Below are positions 34,124-41,298 of a DNA stretch of 64,000 bases, piece by piece (positions within the stretch are counted from its first letter, which is position 1; each line of letters starts with the position of its first letter). Origin of the DNA: Siphonobacter aquaeclarae (GTDB taxonomy: Bacteria > Bacteroidota > Bacteroidia > Cytophagales > Spirosomataceae); assembly GCF_900103285.1 (NCBI RefSeq), contig NZ_FNGS01000001.1:861515-925514 (forward strand), given 5' to 3'. The notes below the pieces were generated by a model that saw only the letters and a list, made by a program, of their open reading frames with translations, was not told where the DNA came from and did not search any database. Both the position numbers and the translations under genes were made by a program.

Positions 34124-35002
34124 ATGGAACTCCGACAACTTCGCTATTTTCTGAAAGCGGGTGAACTGCTGCACTTCACCCGGGCAGCGGAAGCCGTCAA
34201 TATCAGCCAGAGTACCCTCTCGCAGCAGATCCGGCAACTGGAAGACGAGCTGGGGACTCCTCTCTTCGACCGAATTGGCAAACGCGTATTGCTGACGGAA
34301 GCAGGAACGCGGTTTCTGGTATATGCCCGGCAGACCGTCGCCAGCGCCGACAGTGGCCTGGAGATTCTCCGGGATCTCGCCGGTCTGGAGACGGGCGATC
34401 TCCGCATCGGCGTTACGTATACCCTGCGCACGCTGCTGACGCCGGCGCTGGTCGCCTTCTCGACTGCCTTTCCCGGTGTGTATATCCATATCTTGTTTGC
34501 GACGTCGGAGGAGCTGGCGGAAAAACTGCTGGCGGCGGAGATCGACCTGGCACTGAGTTTCCGGGAAGGAGGCATCCGGGACGACTCGTTCGACAGCGAG
34601 CCGCTTTTCGAGTCCCGCATGGCGCTGATCGCCGCCGAAAGTACGGAGTGGACCGACCGGCAGCAGGTAACGCTGCCAGAGATCGGCCGACTGCCGCTGG
34701 TACTGCCCGTTCGCGGCTACAGTACCCGGCAGTTTCTGGACCAGGCATTTGCCGAAGCGGACGTTCGCCCGAATATCCGGATGGAACTGAATGATATTCC
34801 CACTTTGCTCGACCTTGTCCGGACGGGGCACTGGCATACCATTCTGTCGATGGCGACGGTCACCGGGCAGTCAGGATTAACCGCTATTCCGATTGAAGGA
34901 GCAGGTATGAACCGGCAGGCGTCGCTGGTGTGGCTCCGTTCGGCCTACCGGAAAAAAGCGGCGCTGCGGTTGTCTGAACTACTGACCGGGCCGCATGTCT
35001 GA
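34124..35002 (+). CDS. LysR-family transcriptional regulator
   Basis: This 292-residue protein has the LysR winged helix at residues 1-60 (LRQLRYFLKAGELLHFTRAAEAVNISQ, STLSQQIRQLEDELGTPLFDR) and a periplasmic-binding-protein-like effector domain (about 88-290, GDLRIGVTYTLRTLLTPALVAF). It is of the CynR/CbbR type. It is divergent from the MFS-MBL operon, the classical arrangement for control by a small effector. A dyad directly before its start suggests autoregulation. Confidence 0.93.
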   Translation: MELRQLRYFLKAGELLHFTRAAEAVNISQSTLSQQIRQLEDELGTPLFDRIGKRVLLTEAGTRFLVYARQTVASADSGLEILRDLAGLETGDLRIGVTYTLRTLLTPALVAFSTAFPGVYIHILFATSEELAEKLLAAEIDLALSFREGGIRDDSFDSEPLFESRMALIAAESTEWTDRQQVTLPEIGRLPLVLPVRGYSTRQFLDQAFAEADVRPNIRMELNDIPTLLDLVRTGHWHTILSMATVTGQSGLTAIPIEGAGMNRQASLVWLRSAYRKKAALRLSELLTGPHV

Positions 35003-35085
35003 AAGAGATATATTCTTGTTCTGCCACAAAAGCTCTCCACCTCTCTCCCATCCCGTAAAATTTTCCTTAAATAGGGTAAATAAAA

Positions 35086-35128
35086 TTGCGAATATAAAAT
35101 TGGCGCTATATTTACGGGTACGTACCCG
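35086..35128 (+). promoter_or_regulatory. Promoter with perfect LacI-family operator, site 2
   Basis: TTG (35086-35088), an 18-base spacer and TATATTTA (35107-35114) form a Bacteroidota promoter. The next 14 bases (35115-35128) are the perfect palindrome CGGGTACGTACCCG, placed on the expected transcription start. A bound repressor would block the downstream oxidoreductase gene at 35184. Confidence 0.6.
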
Positions 35129-35183
35129 GTGATCGTAATACCATGACAATCAAAGCCGGAGCTAACCTGCCTCTTTACCAAAA

Positions 35184-36149
35184 ATGAACCTTTCCAGCGA
35201 CCGCCGCTCCTTCCTCAAAAAAGCCACGATGGGTGGCCTTGCCCTGACGTTCTTCCCGGCCTTCGAAGGCAAGCGGGTAGGCATCATCGGGCTGGATACC
35301 TCTCACAGCCTGGCCTTTACCAAGGTACTCAACGCGCCGGATGCCCCGGCCGTCTATGCAGGGTATAAGGTTACTGCGGCCTATCCGTATGGAAGCCGGG
35401 ACATCGAAAGCAGTGCGAAGCGCATTCCCGGATACACGGAAGACGTGAAAAAGCTGGGTGTTGAAATCGTCGATTCGATTGCGGACCTGCTCCGGAAGGT
35501 AGATGTTGTATTGCTGGAAACGAACGACGGCCGCCTGCACCTGGAGCAGGCCCTTCAGGTACTGAAAGCCGGTAAGCGGGTGTTTATCGACAAGCCGGTT
35601 GCGGCTTCGCTGAAAGACGCCATCGCTATCTACCAGGCTTCGGAAAAGTACCGTATTCCGGTGTTCTCGGCGTCGTCGCTCCGGTACATCAAAGGCATCG
35701 AAAATATCGACAAAGCCAGTGTCACGGGAGCGGATACCTTCAGTCCGGCTGTCTATGAAAAAACACACCCGGATCTGTTCTGGTATGGCGTTCATGGAGT
35801 TGAAACGCTGTTTGCGGTGATGGGAACCGGTTGCCGGGAAGTCGTACGCGTGCATACGGAAACGACGGACATCGTCATCGGTACCTGGGAAGACGGCCGC
35901 ATCGGTACGTTTCGCGGTACGCGCACCGGCCTACACGACTACGGCGGTACGGTGTATATGAAGCAAAAAAACCAGGTTCTCGGCCCCTATGCCGGCTACG
36001 AACCGCTTCTGAAAGATATCATCCGGTACTTCGAAACCGGCGAGGTGCCGGTAACCCCGAAGGAAACACTCGAAATTTTCGCCTTTATGGAAGCCGCCGA
36101 CGAAAGCAAACGGCAGGGCGGTAAGGCGGTAGCTTTGAAAAAGCTATAG
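35184..36149 (+). CDS. Tat-exported Gfo/Idh/MocA-like oxidoreductase (short form)
   Basis: This 321-residue protein has a twin-arginine leader (DRRSFLKKATMGGLALTFF) and a Rossmann fold in which the usual GxGxxG is altered (VGIIGLDTSHSLAFTKVL). It has the VFIDKPVAASL lysine motif and a shortened C-terminal domain (WYGVHGVETLFAVMGTGCREV). The GLDTSHS variant defines a subgroup common in Bacteroidota and Planctomycetes whose reaction is not established. It lies directly behind the palindromic operator at 35115. Its stop codon falls in the first bases of repeat element C. Confidence 0.85.
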   Translation: MNLSSDRRSFLKKATMGGLALTFFPAFEGKRVGIIGLDTSHSLAFTKVLNAPDAPAVYAGYKVTAAYPYGSRDIESSAKRIPGYTEDVKKLGVEIVDSIADLLRKVDVVLLETNDGRLHLEQALQVLKAGKRVFIDKPVAASLKDAIAIYQASEKYRIPVFSASSLRYIKGIENIDKASVTGADTFSPAVYEKTHPDLFWYGVHGVETLFAVMGTGCREVVRVHTETTDIVIGTWEDGRIGTFRGTRTGLHDYGGTVYMKQKNQVLGPYAGYEPLLKDIIRYFETGEVPVTPKETLEIFAFMEAADESKRQGGKAVALKKL

Positions 36150-36333
36150 GCTGTAGGCTTTATGCTGTAGGCTGTTACCTTGCCAGTTTGTCGTAAGCTA
36201 TTTTGGATACATGTCGCCAAAGCATATTATAATGCCTTAAGCTATAGGCTTTATGCTGTAGGCTACTGGTGTTAACCTTGTAACATGTCATAAACAATAT
36301 ACGGATACCTCTCGCCAGAGCTTATTGCTTAAA
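36142..36333. repeat. Intergenic repeat element C: two diverged copies of a stem-core-stem unit
   Basis: Copy 1 (about 36142-36238) and copy 2 (about 36239-36333) both open with an arm built on CTATAGGC...TTTATGCTGTAGGCT. Each continues with a GTTA(A)CCTTG segment, a core with GGATAC-N3-TCGCC, and an end rich in AGCATA/GCTTAAGC that partly complements the arm. The copies are clearly related yet much diverged, so the duplication is old or the unit changes fast. The element lies between two co-directional oxidoreductase genes and includes the stop codon of the first. Confidence 0.8.
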
Positions 36334-36365
36334 GCTTGCCGCCTGAGCTCAAATCCCCTCCCCTC

Positions 36366-37712
36366 ATGAACCCAAACACCCGCAGAGATTTTCTCCGCAA
36401 AACCCTGACAGGCGCGACTGCGTTGTCGGTCGGCGGGATCCTTCCCGGATTTTCCCCGAAAAGCTATGCCCGCATTTCGGGCGCAAATGAACGGATCGCC
36501 GTGGGCGTGATGGGCGTCAACAGCCGCGGACTGGCCCTGGCGTCGAACTTTGCCCTGCAGCCCAACTGCGAGGTACGGGCGATCTCCGACGTGGATTCCC
36601 GGTCGCAGGAAAAATGCATAGCCGCCGTCGAAAAAATACAGAACCGGAAACCAGCCGGTCAGCCGGATTTCCGGAAAGTACTGGAAGACAAGGACATCGA
36701 CGCGATGGTAATCGCCACGCCCGACCACTGGCATGCCCCGGCGGCTATTCTTGCCTCCAAAGCCGGCAAACACGTCTACCTGGAAAAACCCTGCAGCCAT
36801 AATCCGCATGAAGGCGAATTGCTGGTGGCCATCCAGAGGAAGTACAAAAACGTGATTCAGATGGGCAATCAGCGGCGCTCCTGGCCGAACGTTGCCGCCG
36901 GGATCAAAGAACTGAAAGACGGGATCATCGGCCGGGCCTATTTCGCCAAAGGCTGGTATACGAATAACCGGGAATCAATTGGAAAAGGAAAAGTCATTTC
37001 CGTCCCTTCCTGGCTCGACTATGAACTCTGGCAGGGACCGGCGCCGCGGCGGCCCCTCAAGGATAACCTCATCCACTACAACTGGCACTGGTTCTGGCAC
37101 TGGGGCACAGGCGAAGCGCTCAACAACGGCACCCATATGCTGGATCTCATGCGCTGGGGACTGGGCGTGGACTATCCGACACGCGTCACTTCCACCGGTG
37201 GGCGCTACCGCTATCAGGACGACTGGGAAACGCCTGATACCCAGGTAATATCCCTTGAATTTGCCAACAATACCGGCATGACCTGGGAAGGCCGCAGCTG
37301 CAACGGCCGGACCGTTGAGGGGTCGAGCGTAGGAGTGATTTTCTATGGAGAAAACGGCTCCCTCCTGCTCGACGGCGGCAACTCCTACAAGGTTTTCGAC
37401 CTCAATAACAAAGTCGTCAAAGACGTCAAAAATGACCTCGTCATCGACCCCCGGAACAAAATGAACCCGTCGCAAGCCCTGGATGCCATACACATCCAAA
37501 ACCTTTTCGACGGGATCAAAAAGGGTACAACTCTGAGTTCCGATATCCTCAGCGGGCACCAGAGTACGCTGCTTTGCCAGTTGGGCAACATTGCCCTGCG
37601 CTCCGGTGGCGTCCTCGACATCGACCCCAAAAACGGCCACATCAAAAACAACCCCCAGGCTCAGAAACTGTGGAAACGGGAGTATGAGAGGGGGTGGGAG
37701 CCGACGATCTAG
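36366..37712 (+). CDS. Tat-exported Gfo/Idh/MocA-family sugar oxidoreductase
   Basis: The start at 36366 (448 residues) is preferred over 36336 because it puts the twin-arginine motif (NPNTRRDFLRKTLTGATAL) at the N-terminus. The Rossmann domain reads IAVGVMGVNSRGLALASNF. The catalytic region has TPDHWHAPAAILASKAGKHVYLEKPCSHN. The substrate domain shows WHWFWHWGTGEALNNGTHMLDLMRW, a Trp/His-rich stretch typical of the periplasmic subgroup. It shares domain order with the 29088 protein. Repeat elements flank it on both sides (C before, D after), so it is probably its own transcription unit. Confidence 0.9.
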   Translation: MNPNTRRDFLRKTLTGATALSVGGILPGFSPKSYARISGANERIAVGVMGVNSRGLALASNFALQPNCEVRAISDVDSRSQEKCIAAVEKIQNRKPAGQPDFRKVLEDKDIDAMVIATPDHWHAPAAILASKAGKHVYLEKPCSHNPHEGELLVAIQRKYKNVIQMGNQRRSWPNVAAGIKELKDGIIGRAYFAKGWYTNNRESIGKGKVISVPSWLDYELWQGPAPRRPLKDNLIHYNWHWFWHWGTGEALNNGTHMLDLMRWGLGVDYPTRVTSTGGRYRYQDDWETPDTQVISLEFANNTGMTWEGRSCNGRTVEGSSVGVIFYGENGSLLLDGGNSYKVFDLNNKVVKDVKNDLVIDPRNKMNPSQALDAIHIQNLFDGIKKGTTLSSDILSGHQSTLLCQLGNIALRSGGVLDIDPKNGHIKNNPQAQKLWKREYERGWEPTI

Positions 37713-37730
37713 TCCGCCCATCTGTCGGCT

Positions 37731-37878
37731 GTTTTCAGTTTTCAGTTTTTGGTTTTCAGTTTGATGGTAAGCGTATTTGGCGATGACAAGGCACGTTCGA
37801 AGTCACGCTCCGGTGCATCGGATATCGCCCGGTTGTCAAACTGAAAACCAAAAACTGTAAACCGAAAACTGTAAACCA
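37731..37878. repeat. Intergenic repeat element D: inverted arms of TTTTCAG-type repeats
   Basis: Left arm 37731-37764 is made of degenerate GTTTTCAG/GTTTTTGG units and right arm 37836-37878 is its complement. The inner 22 bases (37743-37764 against 37836-37857) match perfectly, and the outer parts match in register with substitutions. The central 71 bases contain GGATATCGCC near the right arm and TTTGGCGATGAC near the left, motifs close to those in the core of element C. Confidence 0.88.
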
Positions 37879-37896
37879 CCACAACCATCCCCTCCC

Positions 37897-39204
37897 ATGC
37901 CCATCCACGCCCACCTCCTCACCAAACGTGAAACCAACCTGTCGGTGTTCCTGATCGGAGTGATGTTCTTTCTGTTCGGGTTTGTGTCGTGGGTGAACGC
38001 GATACTGATTCCGTATTTCAAGATCGCCTGCGAGCTGACGTCGTTTCAGTCGTACCTCGTGGCGTTCGCTTTTTACATTGCCTATTTTGTGATGTCGGTG
38101 CCGGCTTCCTACCTGCTCAAAACGGTCGGGTTCAAGAAGGGCATGATGTTCGGTTTCTGGGCGATGGCCACAGGCGCTTTTATTTTCATCCCTGCGGCCC
38201 TCACCCGAACGTACGCGATTTTCCTGATCGGGTTATTTACCATCGGCGCAGGCCTGGCTATTCTGCAAACGGCTGCCAATCCCTACATTACTATTCTCGG
38301 CGAAAAAGAACGGGCTGCGCAGCGCATCAGCCTCATGGGGATCTGCAACAAGGGCGCCGGTATTCTCGCTCCGATTCTGTTTGCGGCGGTGATTCTTCGC
38401 CCAACGGACACCGACCTCTTCAAACAACTCGCACACATGACGGATGCGGAGCGTGCCGGAGCCCTCGACGAGCTCATCCGCCGGGTAATCAGGCCGTATG
38501 CAGCGCTCGGAACATTTCTGTTTGCCCTCGGTATTCTGGTATACCGCTCGCCGCTTCCGGAAATCGATACCGAGCACGAAACCGATCAGGTAGCCGCCGC
38601 CAATGCGGATAAAACGAGCATCTTCGACTTTCCCTACCTGATTCTCGGGGCGCTGGCCATTTTTCTGCACGTAGGAACCCAGGTCATCGCCATTGACACG
38701 GTGATCGGGTATGCGGGGTCGATGGGTATCAGTTTGCTGGAAGCCAAGACGTTCCCTTCCTATACCCTGTTTTGCACCATATGCGGATACCTCACAGGCA
38801 TTGTGCTGATACCCAGGTACATTAGTCAGCTGAACGCCCTGCGGTTCTGTACCCTGCTGGGCGGTGTGCTGACGCTGCTCATTGTCTTTGCGGGAGGTAC
38901 TGTTCATTTTCTGGGCCATACTGCCGACCTATCCATCTGGTTTGTGGTATTGCTCGGCCTGGCAAATTCCCTCGTCTGGGCGGGTATCTGGCCGCTGGCG
39001 CTCGACGGGCTCGGGCGGTTTACCAAACTCGGCGCTTCCCTCCTTATCATGGGCCTTTGCGGCAATGCGCTGCTACCGCTGGTATACGGATACCTGGCCG
39101 ACCGCTGGTCGCTGCGGGAAGCCTACTGGGTACTGTTGCCCTGCTATTTCTACCTGATATTTTACGCGTTCCGGGGTTACCGTGTCAAACGCTGGAAGCC
39201 CTGA
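37897..39204 (+). CDS. FucP/NagP-type MFS sugar permease
   Basis: This 435-residue protein with about twelve membrane segments follows the fucose/glucose/N-acetylglucosamine symporter pattern: FLFGFVSWVNAILIPYFKIACELTSFQSYLVAFAFYIAYF in the first helices, LAILQTAANPYITILG in helix 4 and GICNKGAGILAPILF in helix 5. The following genes encode NagA (6 bases away) and NagB, so the transported sugar is probably N-acetylglucosamine. This is inference from context. It begins 18 bases after element D. Confidence 0.9.
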   Translation: MPIHAHLLTKRETNLSVFLIGVMFFLFGFVSWVNAILIPYFKIACELTSFQSYLVAFAFYIAYFVMSVPASYLLKTVGFKKGMMFGFWAMATGAFIFIPAALTRTYAIFLIGLFTIGAGLAILQTAANPYITILGEKERAAQRISLMGICNKGAGILAPILFAAVILRPTDTDLFKQLAHMTDAERAGALDELIRRVIRPYAALGTFLFALGILVYRSPLPEIDTEHETDQVAAANADKTSIFDFPYLILGALAIFLHVGTQVIAIDTVIGYAGSMGISLLEAKTFPSYTLFCTICGYLTGIVLIPRYISQLNALRFCTLLGGVLTLLIVFAGGTVHFLGHTADLSIWFVVLLGLANSLVWAGIWPLALDGLGRFTKLGASLLIMGLCGNALLPLVYGYLADRWSLREAYWVLLPCYFYLIFYAFRGYRVKRWKP

Positions 39205-39210
39205 TCCACC

Positions 39211-40404
39211 ATGTTGTTCAAGATCACAAACGGAACGATAATACTGCCAACGCGGTGCCTGGCGAACGGGACGGTCCTCGTGCGCGACGGCCGGATAGCC
39301 GGTGTCTTCGACAGCCGCGAAGAAGTACCCGACTGCCCTTCTTATGACGCCGGCAGCAGGTATATATCGCCGGGCTTCATTGACCTGCACGTACACGGTG
39401 GCGGTGGCGCCGATTTTATGGATGCGACGGAAGAAGCTTTCGTCACCGCAGCTGAACTCCATGCCCGCTATGGCACAACCGCCCTGGTACCCACTACGCT
39501 GACCGCCGAAAAAGAGGACCTTCTCCGGACACTGGACGCCTTCGAAGCAGCCAGACGACGCAATACCCGGGGGAGTCAGTTGCTGGGTATGCACCTCGAA
39601 GGACCCTATTTCGCAGTCAGTCAGCGCGGCGCGCAGGACCCCAAGTACATCCGCAATCCCGATCCGGCCGAATACGAAGAAATTCTGGCCTATTCTTCTT
39701 CCATTTTGCGGTGGAGCGCCGCACCGGAACTACCGGGAGCGCTGGCTTTCGGCAGACGGTTACGGGAGAAAAATATCCTCGCAGCCATTGCCCATACCGA
39801 CGCGATTTACGAGGAAGTCGAAAAAGCATACGAGGCCGGTTATTCGCTGGCGACGCACCTCTACTCGGCCATGTCGGGCGTGACGCGCCGCAATGCTTTC
39901 CGCTATGCCGGCGTGATCGAAAGCGCCTACCTGCTGGATATGGATGTGGAAATCATCGCCGACGGCGTTCACCTCCCTCATCCCCTGCTGCAACTTGTTT
40001 ACAAAATCAAGGGTGCCGACCGTACTGCCCTCATCACCGACGCCATGCGTGCCGCCGGCCTGCCGGAAGGCGACAGTATCCTTGGGTCCCTCAAAAACGG
40101 CTTACCCGTACTCGTGGAAGACGGCGTGGCGAAACTGCCCGACCGAACGGCTTTTGCCGGAAGCGTAGCCACCTTCAACCGCCTGATCCGGACAATGGTG
40201 CAAGTCGGCATACCGCTGCCCGAAGTCATCCGGATGGCCAGCCTCACGCCGGCGCGCATACTGGGTCTGGACCGGAGCAAAGGTTCCCTCGCTATAGGTA
40301 AAGACGCTGATATCGTGGTGTTTGACCGGCAGTTCGACGTACACGCTACGTTCATCTCCGGCCGCGCCGTTTATTCCTCCCTGTCTGAAATACATACTTC
40401 ATAA
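39211..40404 (+). CDS. nagA: N-acetylglucosamine-6-phosphate deacetylase
   Basis: This 397-residue cytoplasmic amidohydrolase has the metal-site motif DLHVHGGGG, the glutamate loop GMHLEGPYF, AIAHTDA, THLYSAMSG, DGVHLPHPLL and the catalytic Asp in LITDAMRAAGLPEG. All of these match NagA and the length is normal. It removes acetate from GlcNAc-6-phosphate, giving glucosamine-6-phosphate for NagB. It is the second gene of the permease-nagA-nagB operon. No kinase for GlcNAc is present in the window, so phosphorylation must be supplied from elsewhere. Confidence 0.95.
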   Translation: MLFKITNGTIILPTRCLANGTVLVRDGRIAGVFDSREEVPDCPSYDAGSRYISPGFIDLHVHGGGGADFMDATEEAFVTAAELHARYGTTALVPTTLTAEKEDLLRTLDAFEAARRRNTRGSQLLGMHLEGPYFAVSQRGAQDPKYIRNPDPAEYEEILAYSSSILRWSAAPELPGALAFGRRLREKNILAAIAHTDAIYEEVEKAYEAGYSLATHLYSAMSGVTRRNAFRYAGVIESAYLLDMDVEIIADGVHLPHPLLQLVYKIKGADRTALITDAMRAAGLPEGDSILGSLKNGLPVLVEDGVAKLPDRTAFAGSVATFNRLIRTMVQVGIPLPEVIRMASLTPARILGLDRSKGSLAIGKDADIVVFDRQFDVHATFISGRAVYSSLSEIHTS

Positions 40405-40414
40405 CCCCGTTTGC

Positions 40415-41212
40415 ATGAATCTCAGCGATCCCCGTCCGGAACAGTTGCAGGTAGACGCCCTGGCAATCCGGCTTTTTGACGACCGCCGGCAACTTGGCCG
40501 GGAAGCCGCCGCCGCCGTTGCCGCACACATACGCGACCTTCAGACCCGCAAAGAAGAAATCAACATCATTTTCGCTTCCGCGCCCTCGCAAAATGAACTG
40601 CTGGTAGCGTTGAGTGGCGATCCGGGAATCCAATGGTCGCGTATCAATGCTTTTCACATGGACGAATACGTGGGTCTTCCGGCGGACGCACCGCAGAATT
40701 TCGGCTATTTTCTGAAGACCCGGCTGTTTGACATAGCGAAACCCAAAGCGGTCTTTTACCTCGACGGCAACGCAACGGATCCCGAAGAGGAGTGCACGCG
40801 CTATGCCGCGCTGCTCCGGAAATACCCGGCAGACCTGGTCTGCATGGGCATCGGGGAGAACTGCCATATTGCTTTCAACGATCCGTACAAAGCTGATTTT
40901 GAAGATGCAGCACTGGTCCGCCGCGTGGAGCTCGATCTGGAAAGCCGGGAGCAGCAGGTGAATGACGGCTGCTTCACGCAACTGGCCGAGGTGCCGGTCT
41001 ATGCGCTCACGCTGACGGTACCGGCGCTGCTGGCGGCGCCGGCGTTATTCGTCGTCGTCCCCGGAAAAACCAAAGCGACAGCCATCCGGCAAACATTGCT
41101 GGAACCAATATCAAATGCGCATCCGTCGACCATCCTCCGGCGCCATCCGGAGGCCACGCTGTTTATTGACCGCGACAGCGCTGCCGGCTTTCTGGAAAAA
41201 ACTGCGGAGTAA
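40415..41212 (+). CDS. nagB: Glucosamine-6-phosphate deaminase
   Basis: The start at 40415 gives 265 residues, the usual NagB length, and lies 10 bases after the nagA stop; an earlier in-frame ATG inside nagA is less likely. The family motifs are present: FHMDEYVGLP, the GIGENCHIAFNDP loop with the catalytic His, and LTVPALLAAPALFVVVPGKTKA. It converts glucosamine-6-phosphate to fructose-6-phosphate and ammonia, completing amino-sugar entry into glycolysis. Confidence 0.94.
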   Translation: MNLSDPRPEQLQVDALAIRLFDDRRQLGREAAAAVAAHIRDLQTRKEEINIIFASAPSQNELLVALSGDPGIQWSRINAFHMDEYVGLPADAPQNFGYFLKTRLFDIAKPKAVFYLDGNATDPEEECTRYAALLRKYPADLVCMGIGENCHIAFNDPYKADFEDAALVRRVELDLESREQQVNDGCFTQLAEVPVYALTLTVPALLAAPALFVVVPGKTKATAIRQTLLEPISNAHPSTILRRHPEATLFIDRDSAAGFLEKTAE

Positions 41213-41298
41213 AAAATGAGTGGACGGCCGCCGGGAAATCGTCTTATGGAAAACAGGCACCCTTTTCACCCGTCCGTTCGCGGACTAACCTCTATCAC

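Noticed and set aside
36288-36809. 173-codon minus-strand open frame over the start of the 36366 oxidoreductase gene
   Set aside because: The plus strand encodes a full Tat leader and Rossmann domain there; the reverse frame shows no family-like pattern.
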